11,230 nt of DNA. It comes from B73-G16 sp964448445. Its GTDB lineage: Bacteria > Desulfobacterota > B13-G15. Both the position numbers and the translations under genes were made by a program. The notes under the pieces were generated by a model. That model was not told the origin of the DNA, did not search any database, and saw only the letters and a program-made list of their open reading frames with translations. The DNA lies in NCBI GenBank assembly GCA_964448445.1, contig CAYVAU010000052.1, forward strand, positions 1-11,230, in the 5' to 3' direction. The stretch's first letter is position 1. Each line of letters opens with the position of its first letter. Positions 1 to 5,060 of this stretch are shown one piece after another.

Positions 1-74
1 TGCCCTCCCCAACCCTCCTTCCCCAGGGTGGTACCTATGTCCATACCCATGCACCCCCTATGCAATACAAGGGG

Positions 75-102
75 TTGACAAGCAAGGCCTATTTTCTAAA
101 AT
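75..102 (+). promoter_or_regulatory. Candidate sigma-70 promoter of the cytochrome c3 gene
   Basis: A perfect -35 hexamer TTGACA (75-80) is followed after 16 bases by TAAAAT (97-102), five of six matches to the -10 consensus. The predicted transcription start is near 109, giving a leader of about 25 bases before the cytochrome start. The surrounding A/T-rich stretch stands out against GC-rich DNA. The match is seen directly; promoter activity is inferred. Confidence 0.65.
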
Positions 103-120
103 TATTGTGAAAATCTTAAC

Positions 121-130
121 AAAGGAGGGG
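121..130 (+). promoter_or_regulatory. Strong Shine-Dalgarno site of the cytochrome c3 gene
   Basis: The run AAAGGAGGGG lies just upstream of two consecutive ATG codons at 133 and 136. The GGAGG core (124-128) is 4 bases from the first ATG and 7 bases from the second. The second ATG therefore has the more usual spacing and may be the true start, which would change the protein by one residue. Confidence 0.75.
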
Positions 131-132
131 AC

Positions 133-513
133 ATGATGAAAAAATGGGTGGGAGCGGGGCTGGCGGTTTTATTTGGGGCGGTTATAGCCCTTGCCGCGGG
201 GGTCACTGAGGTTGTCACCATTGACAATCAGTACACCGTTAAGAAGAAGGGACCGGTGGTCCTTTCCCACAAGAAACACGCGGTGGATTACAAGGTGGCC
301 TGTGTCGAGTGCCATCATATGTGGAATCAGAAAAAGGGCACCCAGCCCAAGAAGTGCAGCACGTGCCATAAGGAGAAAAAGCGGGGTAAGGTCTTGGGTC
401 TGATGCGGGCATATCACAAAAATTGCATGGGCTGTCACAGGGAGCTGAAGAAACAGGGCAAACCCACTGGTCCCACCACCAAGTGCAACGACTGCCACCA
501 GAAGAAATCCTGA
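133..513 (+). CDS. Secreted tetrahaem cytochrome c3 (class III cytochrome c)
   Basis: This 126-residue protein is a periplasmic electron carrier of the cytochrome c3 family, which typically shuttles electrons between hydrogenases or formate dehydrogenases and membrane complexes in sulfate- or metal-reducing anaerobes. It begins with a lysine pair and a hydrophobic segment (about 5-22) typical of a Sec signal peptide, with likely cleavage near residues 22-23. Four haem motifs are visible: CVECH (57-61), CSTCH (75-79), CMGCH (98-102) and CNDCH (118-122). Apart from the four motif histidines there are exactly four others (H46, H49, H62, H95), enough for bis-His ligation of all four haems; H62 directly follows the first motif, as in classical c3. 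All eight cysteines belong to haem motifs. The gene stands alone behind its own promoter and ends at a terminator. No redox partner gene is in view, so its partner cannot be assigned. Confidence 0.92.
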   Translation: MMKKWVGAGLAVLFGAVIALAAGVTEVVTIDNQYTVKKKGPVVLSHKKHAVDYKVACVECHHMWNQKKGTQPKKCSTCHKEKKRGKVLGLMRAYHKNCMGCHRELKKQGKPTGPTTKCNDCHQKKS

Positions 514-534
514 GGGTAAGGCAAGTCCTTCTTC

Positions 535-567
535 AAGAAAGGGGAGGCTATGGGTCTCCCCTTTTTT
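535..567. terminator. Bidirectional intrinsic terminator between cytochrome c3 and tsaB
   Basis: The arm GGGGAG (541-546) pairs with CTCCCC (556-561). The stem extends inward by a G-T and a C-G pair and outward through A-rich/T-rich flanks (535-540 with 562-567, one G-T wobble), with a loop of about five bases. On the plus strand the stem is followed by a run of six T. On the minus strand it is followed by TTTCTT, so it can also end the uppS-tsaB operon. The minus-strand stop of tsaB (548-550) lies inside the hairpin. Confidence 0.8.
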
Positions 568-1222
568 CTTCTTTCAGCTCGGCATCGGGAGGGCGCAGGT
601 AAAGGGGGGTGAGGCCTGAGAGGTCATCGGGTTGACCGTGCCTGAGCCTTTCTTCCCCTAGAAGGGCCACTGCTGCGGCACTGGGGTGCACCAGGGGGGG
701 ATATATCCTGAATCCTGGGACATCCTCGAATACCTCTGGGTAAAGCCTTACGCCATCTCCTACCAAGGTGACCTTCTTCCCCCTCAAGGCCTCAAGGGCC
801 CCCAGGGGGCTCACTGCTCTGAGCGGACCGATCCTCTCCCCGTCCCTGTAAAGGCCCATGTAGAGGAGCCCCCTTTTGGCATCCATGAGGATGCACAAAA
901 GTCCCTCAACGGGGAAATTCCGGGCAAGGGCATCAGGAGAGGGTATCCCCACAAGGGGTTTGCCCAAGGCGAGGGCGAGTCCCTTGGCGGTACTGAGACC
1001 CACCCTCAATCCGGTGAAGGATCCCGGACCGAGGCCGACCGAGATCCCTTCGAGGTCTTCGAGGTCAACTCCCAGCAGGCTCAGGAGGGCCCCGATGGCG
1101 GGGATGAGCTGGGCGGAGTGGTTCCTGGGTTGGTTCAGGGTTATCTCACCAAGGACCACCTTGTCCTTGATCAGGGCCACGCTTCCCACCTCTGTGGAGG
1201 TTTCTATCCCCAGCACGATCAT
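548..1222 (-). CDS. tsaB: tRNA threonylcarbamoyladenosine biosynthesis protein TsaB
   Basis: TsaB (YeaZ) is the ASKHA-fold partner that dimerises with TsaD and, with TsaE, transfers the threonylcarbamoyl group to A37 of ANN-decoding tRNAs in the cytoplasm. The 224-residue length is close to the E. coli protein (about 231). The N-terminal MIVLGIETSTEVGSVAL matches the family phosphate-loop strand. HSAQLIP (35-41) and GLGPGSFTGLRVG (63-75) are hallmark TsaB segments, and YLRPPDAE (208-215) is the usual C-terminal signature. The glycoprotease catalytic metal motif of TsaD is absent, as expected. The ATG at 1222 overlaps the rseP stop as ATGA and has a GGGGGA sequence upstream. It is the last gene of the operon, and its final codons form part of the terminator hairpin. 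Confidence 0.95.
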   Translation of the reverse strand: MIVLGIETSTEVGSVALIKDKVVLGEITLNQPRNHSAQLIPAIGALLSLLGVDLEDLEGISVGLGPGSFTGLRVGLSTAKGLALALGKPLVGIPSPDALARNFPVEGLLCILMDAKRGLLYMGLYRDGERIGPLRAVSPLGALEALRGKKVTLVGDGVRLYPEVFEDVPGFRIYPPLVHPSAAAVALLGEERLRHGQPDDLSGLTPLYLRPPDAELKEEKRGDP

Positions 1223-2286
1223 TTGCCCGTCCCCCAGATCCTGAGGATATCGTTGTAGAAGGCCAGAAGCATGATGGCCACTATGAGCATGAGGCCTATC
1301 TTCTGCACGACCTCCAGCTTCCTCGGGTCCAGGGGACGTCGGATTATGGCCTGAAGCCCCAAAAGGGCAAGATGTCCCCCATCGAGGATCGGGATGGGAA
1401 AGAGGTTCAATAAACCGAGATTGACGCTCACTATGGCCGTAAAGAACAGAAGGCGCTGAATCCCCTTTTTGGCCTCCTTGCCTGCAAGCTGGGCTATCAT
1501 TATCGGCCCACCCACTGCTTTTGCCGAGATCACCCCCTTCAGGATCTTGTAAATACTGGTGATCACCAGTTCGGAGACCGCCAAGGTTTGCTTGAAGCCG
1601 AGCCCGATGCTCTGAAGGGGTGGGTAGCGCACCGTTGTGGTGTCCCCGCGCGGGGTTACCCCTATTTGATAAAAATGCACCTCCTCACCGAAGATGTTCT
1701 TCGCCCGTGCAGCCCGGGGGGCGATCCGCAGGGAGAATACCCTCCCCTGTCTCTCTATTACAAACCTGAGGGGTCGCCCCTCACTTTTGGGAATGATCTC
1801 AAGGAGGTCTTCCCAGCAGAGAACCTTCCGGCCGTCTATGGAAAGGATCCTGTCGCCTTCCCTTAAGCCCGCCTTATGGGCGGGATATCCTTCGATGACC
1901 TGACCGATCACGGGGAGGAGCCTGGGGATACCCGCATAAAGGAGCAGGGCAAAGATCAGGGAGGAGAAGACGAGGTTGGAGAAAGGACCGGCCGCAACCA
2001 CCAGGGCCCTCTGCCATAGGGGACGATGGGTAAAGGAACGGCCCCTCTCCTCGGGGGGGACCTCCTCATCAGGTTCCTCCCCAAGCATCTTCACGTATCC
2101 TCCGAGGGGCAAGAGCGAAAGGGCATATTCGGTTTCCCCTCGGCGCCCCTTCAGGATCTTGGGCCCGAAGCCGAAGGAGAAGGTGAGGACCTTTATGCGG
2201 AAGGCCTTGGCCAGGGCGAAGTGCCCCAGTTCGTGCACCAAGATCAAGGCTCCCAAGACGAACAAAAAGGCAAGGAAGGTTATCAT
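1219..2286 (-). CDS. rseP: RIP metalloprotease RseP (site-2 protease)
   Basis: RseP is an inner-membrane zinc protease of the site-2 protease family that cleaves transmembrane segments such as anti-sigma factors and remnant signal peptides. The 355 residues contain the zinc motif HELGH (18-22) in the first membrane helix, a second hydrophobic block around 92-120, one PDZ domain (about 125-190), and a C-terminal membrane region with LFPIPILDGG (295-304), whose Asp302 is the third zinc ligand. It has one PDZ domain rather than the two of E. coli, which is common in other phyla. The gene starts with an ATG overlapping the dxr stop as ATGA, with GGAGAGGG upstream. The cdsA-dxr-rseP order is widely conserved in bacteria. 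No sigma or anti-sigma factor gene is visible here, so the substrate is unknown. Confidence 0.96.
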   Translation of the reverse strand: MITFLAFLFVLGALILVHELGHFALAKAFRIKVLTFSFGFGPKILKGRRGETEYALSLLPLGGYVKMLGEEPDEEVPPEERGRSFTHRPLWQRALVVAAGPFSNLVFSSLIFALLLYAGIPRLLPVIGQVIEGYPAHKAGLREGDRILSIDGRKVLCWEDLLEIIPKSEGRPLRFVIERQGRVFSLRIAPRAARAKNIFGEEVHFYQIGVTPRGDTTTVRYPPLQSIGLGFKQTLAVSELVITSIYKILKGVISAKAVGGPIMIAQLAGKEAKKGIQRLLFFTAIVSVNLGLLNLFPIPILDGGHLALLGLQAIIRRPLDPRKLEVVQKIGLMLIVAIMLLAFYNDILRIWGTGK

Positions 2287-3431
2287 CTATCCCTCTCCAC
2301 CTTTTTCTTGGCCACCTCCCTCGCCCATCGGTCGGCCTCAAGGACGTCCTCTGCCGCCCGGACCCGACACACCCTGTGTTCCTCCATGACCTCCTCCACG
2401 ACCTGGACGATCCGGTTGAATCCTATCCTCCCCTTCAGGAAGGCCTCAACCGCCACCTCATCGGAGGCATTGAGCACCGCGGGCATGGTCCCCCCCGCTT
2501 CAAGGGCCCAATAGGCAAGCCTCAAGGCGGGGATCTTCTCGGGATCGACCTCCTCGAAGAGGAGCCCGCTGAGCCTCTCAGGTCCCACAGGTGGAAAGGG
2601 CAAGGGGAGGCGTTCCGGATAGGACAGGGCATAGGCTATGGGGATCCTCATGTCCGGCGAGCTCATGTGGGCCAGGATTACCCCGTCCAAAAGCTCGACC
2701 ATCCCATGGACTATCCCCTGGGGGTGAATGAACACCTGAATCTTTGAGGCCGGGATGTCGAAAAGCCAGTGGGCCTCGATCACCTCCAGGCCCTTGTTCA
2801 TGAGGGTGGCCGAATCCACCGATATCTTCGGGCCCATTCTCCAGACCGGATGTCTCAAGGCCTCCTCGGGGGTAACCCCTTCTGTCTCTTCAGGACTCCT
2901 CCCGTAGAAAGGACCCCCTGAGGCCGTAAGGATGACCCTGCGCACCTCCTCCCCTTTTCTCCCCTGAAGGATCTGAAAAAGGGCGCTGTGTTCGCTGTCT
3001 ATGGGCAGTATCCTCACCCCTTTGCGCTTGGCCAAGGAGATGACCACTTCCCCCCCCATCACCAGGACCTCCTTGGTGGCCAGGGCCAGGTCCTTCCCCG
3101 CACGGATGGCCTCAAGGGTGGGTTTGAAGGCAATGGCCCCGCTTAGGGCCATCACCACCAGATCCACCCCCTCCTCCCTCACCAGCTCCATCAAGCCCTC
3201 CTCACCCCACAGGACCTCAACCCCCACCCTTCCCCTGAGGGATGAGGCCCCTTGCCTGTCGCCCACAGCCACCTTCTTCGGAGAGAAGGTCCTTATCTGT
3301 TCCTCCAGCAGCTCTATATTCCTTCCGGCCGCCAGGGCGCGGACCCGAAAACGCTCCGGGAAAAGGGATATCACCTCAAGGGCCTGTCTCCCTATGGAGC
3401 CCGTCGAGCCGAGGATCGCAATTTCCTTCAT
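2283..3431 (-). CDS. dxr: 1-deoxy-D-xylulose 5-phosphate reductoisomerase
   Basis: Dxr (IspC) converts 1-deoxy-D-xylulose 5-phosphate to 2-C-methyl-D-erythritol 4-phosphate with NADPH, the first committed step of the MEP isoprenoid pathway. The 382-residue protein starts with MKEIAILGSTGSIGRQALEV, containing the nucleotide-binding GSTGSIG (8-14). Metal ligands lie in PIDSEH (143-148), and the segment MNKGLEVIEAHWLF (211-224) supplies a further glutamate (216). SGGPFYG (171-177) lies in the flexible active-site region. The same frame stays open upstream to 3818, but that part is antisense to cdsA. The ATG at 3431 is preferred because it overlaps the cdsA stop as ATGA, has GAGG upstream, and gives the exact family N-terminus. 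The product feeds the substrate pool used by UppS in the same operon. Confidence 0.97.
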   Translation of the reverse strand: MKEIAILGSTGSIGRQALEVISLFPERFRVRALAAGRNIELLEEQIRTFSPKKVAVGDRQGASSLRGRVGVEVLWGEEGLMELVREEGVDLVVMALSGAIAFKPTLEAIRAGKDLALATKEVLVMGGEVVISLAKRKGVRILPIDSEHSALFQILQGRKGEEVRRVILTASGGPFYGRSPEETEGVTPEEALRHPVWRMGPKISVDSATLMNKGLEVIEAHWLFDIPASKIQVFIHPQGIVHGMVELLDGVILAHMSSPDMRIPIAYALSYPERLPLPFPPVGPERLSGLLFEEVDPEKIPALRLAYWALEAGGTMPAVLNASDEVAVEAFLKGRIGFNRIVQVVEEVMEEHRVCRVRAAEDVLEADRWAREVAKKKVERDR

Positions 3432-4201
3432 GGGAGCCTCAGAAGATAATACAGGAACGGAGAGGCAAACAGAAAGCTGTCGATCCTGTCGAGCATCCCC
3501 CCGTGCCCCGGTATCAACCTCCCCGAATCCTTGACCCCGGAAGCCCTCTTTATCAGGGATTCGGAAAGATCCCCCACCTGGCTGAGGAATCCCACCCCTA
3601 GGATCGCCAGAAGGATCCGCCAGGTTTCCCCTCCGGGAAGCAGCAAAACCTTCACCAATGAGAATCCGAAGGCCACCCCTACGAAAGTGGCCAGGGCACC
3701 TTCTACGGTCTTCTTGGGGCTTATCCTGGGGGCAAGGGCTCTCCTCCCCCAGATCCTTCCGGCGAAAAGGGCCGCGCTGTCCCCGCACCAAATGCCCAGC
3801 ACAAGGGCCAGGAGCCACTTCGGACCATCGGGAAGGTCCCTGATCATGAGGAGGAAGGCCAGGGGCAGGCTTATGTAAAGGAGCCCGAAACCGGAAAGAA
3901 CGAAGGTCTTAAACCCCACCTGGAGCTCGGACCTACAAAAGGAGTACAGACAGGAACCCAAAAGCGCCATCGCCGATCCCAAGAGTAATGCCGAAGGTCC
4001 GTACCAAGCCCCAAGGAGAGGAAGCGCTCCTAAAAGCACCGGTATCCAGGGGCTCCCTCCCGTGGTCATCATCAACAGTTCCCTCAGGGCGAGGATCGCC
4101 ACAAGAACTAGGATCCCCAAAAGCACCTCCCTCGGCCCAAGGGCCACTGCCAGGATCAGGAGGGGGGCAAGGATAAGGGCCGAAAGGATCCTCTCCCTCA
4201 A
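3428..4201 (-). CDS. cdsA: Phosphatidate cytidylyltransferase (CDP-diglyceride synthase)
   Basis: CdsA makes CDP-diacylglycerol from phosphatidic acid and CTP in the cytoplasmic membrane, the branch point for phosphatidylethanolamine, phosphatidylglycerol and cardiolipin. The chosen TTG start at 4201 gives 257 residues beginning LRERILSALI, directly before the first membrane helix. The TTG overlaps the uppS stop as TTGA and has GGAGGGAGAAGG just upstream. The frame stays open to 4312, but those extra 37 residues are antisense-like and unlike CdsA N-termini. Several hydrophobic helices run through the protein. The family signature is intact near the C-terminus: SLIKRASGVKD (215-225) followed by GHGGMLDRID (232-241), which binds CTP and metal ions. 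It lies between uppS and dxr, the usual bacterial order. Confidence 0.95.
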   Translation of the reverse strand: MRERILSALILAPLLILAVALGPREVLLGILVLVAILALRELLMMTTGGSPWIPVLLGALPLLGAWYGPSALLLGSAMALLGSCLYSFCRSELQVGFKTFVLSGFGLLYISLPLAFLLMIRDLPDGPKWLLALVLGIWCGDSAALFAGRIWGRRALAPRISPKKTVEGALATFVGVAFGFSLVKVLLLPGGETWRILLAILGVGFLSQVGDLSESLIKRASGVKDSGRLIPGHGGMLDRIDSFLFASPFLYYLLRLP

Positions 4202-4971
4202 GCCTTCTCCCTCCGTTCCCTCAGCTGGGAACGACTCAGCCCGAAGCGCCTCTCCCGGGATTGGAAATCCAAGAGCGCATCCAGGAAGTGTTCCTCCCCG
4301 AAATCGGGCCACAGGACTTCCGTGAAGTAAAATTCGGTGTAAGCCATCTGCCAGAGCAGGAAGTTGCTGAGCCTCTTCTCCCCACTTGTCCTTATCATCA
4401 GGTCGGGATCGGGCAGATCAGAGGTGAGGAGGAATCCCGAGAAGACCTCCTCGGTTATCCTCTGGGGCAGAAGTTCCCCCCTTCTTGCCCTCTCTGCCAC
4501 CTCCCTCACGGCCCTCACGATCTCCCACCGACCGCTGTAACTCAGAGCCAGGTTCACGAGCATCCCCGTGTGCTCCCGGGTGGCATCGATGGTCTCCAGC
4601 AGGAGACCCCTGACGGTCAGGGGTAAGTCATCAAGGTCACCAAGCACCCTGAGCCTCATGCCCGAGCGGATGAACCTCTCCTTTTCGGCCCGAAGATAAT
4701 CCTCCAGCAACTTCATCAACTGTTCGACCTCGCCCCTTGGACGACGCCAATTCTCCTTGGAAAAGGCATAAAGGGTGAGGACCCCTATGCCCAAACCATC
4801 GGCCACCTCCACCACCCTCCAGGCAGCCTCAATCCCCTTGGAATAGCCCTCTATCCTCGGAAGCCCCCTCCTTTCCGCCCAACGGGCATTGCCATCCATG
4901 ATAATGGCCACATGCCTGGGCAGGGGACCCTGCTTGACCCTCCTCCTTTTCTCCTCCAGCAGATCCTTCAC
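4198..4971 (-). CDS. uppS: Undecaprenyl diphosphate synthase (cis-prenyltransferase)
   Basis: UppS condenses isopentenyl diphosphate onto farnesyl diphosphate to make the C55 carrier lipid precursor for peptidoglycan and O-antigen. The 257 residues carry the metal/diphosphate segment HVAIIMDGNARWA (20-32) with catalytic Asp26, the segment AFSKENWRRP (69-78), SGRWEIV (146-152), and RTSGEKRLSNFLLWQMAYTE (194-213) with Glu213. Numbering lines up with E. coli UppS, as I recall that sequence. One conserved position is odd: the GHxxG segment reads GYSKG (42-46), with Tyr43 in place of His. The start is GTG at 4971, the only plausible initiation codon near the family N-terminus. No clear Shine-Dalgarno sequence precedes it. 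It is the first gene of a five-gene overlapping operon; pyrH and frr, often upstream of uppS, are absent. Confidence 0.95.
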   Translation of the reverse strand: MKDLLEEKRRRVKQGPLPRHVAIIMDGNARWAERRGLPRIEGYSKGIEAAWRVVEVADGLGIGVLTLYAFSKENWRRPRGEVEQLMKLLEDYLRAEKERFIRSGMRLRVLGDLDDLPLTVRGLLLETIDATREHTGMLVNLALSYSGRWEIVRAVREVAERARRGELLPQRITEEVFSGFLLTSDLPDPDLMIRTSGEKRLSNFLLWQMAYTEFYFTEVLWPDFGEEHFLDALLDFQSRERRFGLSRSQLRERREKA

Positions 4972-4983
4972 CGCTCTGGAGGG

Positions 4984-5010
4984 TTTATCACACCGAGGAC
5001 GCCATGTAAA
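4984..5010 (-). promoter_or_regulatory. Candidate promoter of the uppS-cdsA-dxr-rseP-tsaB operon
   Basis: On the minus strand TTTACA (5010-5005, five of six matches to the -35 consensus) is followed after 15 bases by GATAAA (4989-4984, four of six), preceded by TGT as in an extended -10 element. The implied start of transcription near 4977 would leave fewer than ten bases before the GTG of uppS. That would fit the missing Shine-Dalgarno sequence. The short spacer weakens the call. Confidence 0.4.
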
Positions 5011-5019
5011 TCGGACCCT

Positions 5020-5048
5020 GTGACTTGGGTCCCTGGCTGTGGGATAAT
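5020..5048 (+). promoter_or_regulatory. Candidate extended -10 promoter of the AddA-like helicase gene
   Basis: GTGACT (5020-5025) and GATAAT (5043-5048, five of six to the -10 consensus) are 17 bases apart. A TG at 5040-5041 forms an extended -10. Transcription would begin near 5055, only about six bases before the ATG at 5061. If correct, the TTG at 5025 cannot be the start codon. It overlaps the minus-strand uppS promoter region, so the two divergent promoters may compete. Confidence 0.45.
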
Positions 5049-5060
5049 GATCCTGGGGAG

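Noticed and set aside
1..74. Possible hairpin or repeats in the C-rich first bases (GGTA/TACC, repeated CCCTCC and CTATG).
   Set aside because: Arms are only four to five bases with mismatches, and the repeats are too short and irregular to support a terminator, attachment site or regulatory RNA.
3432..3818. In-frame upstream extension of dxr (about 129 extra residues).
   Set aside because: It lies wholly within cdsA on the same strand in another frame, has an arginine/glycine-rich nonsense composition, and the ATG at 3431 gives the exact Dxr N-terminus.
4202..4312. Upstream extension of cdsA into uppS.
   Set aside because: The extra residues resemble no CdsA N-terminus, and the TTG at 4201 has a Shine-Dalgarno sequence and a 4-nt overlap with the uppS stop.
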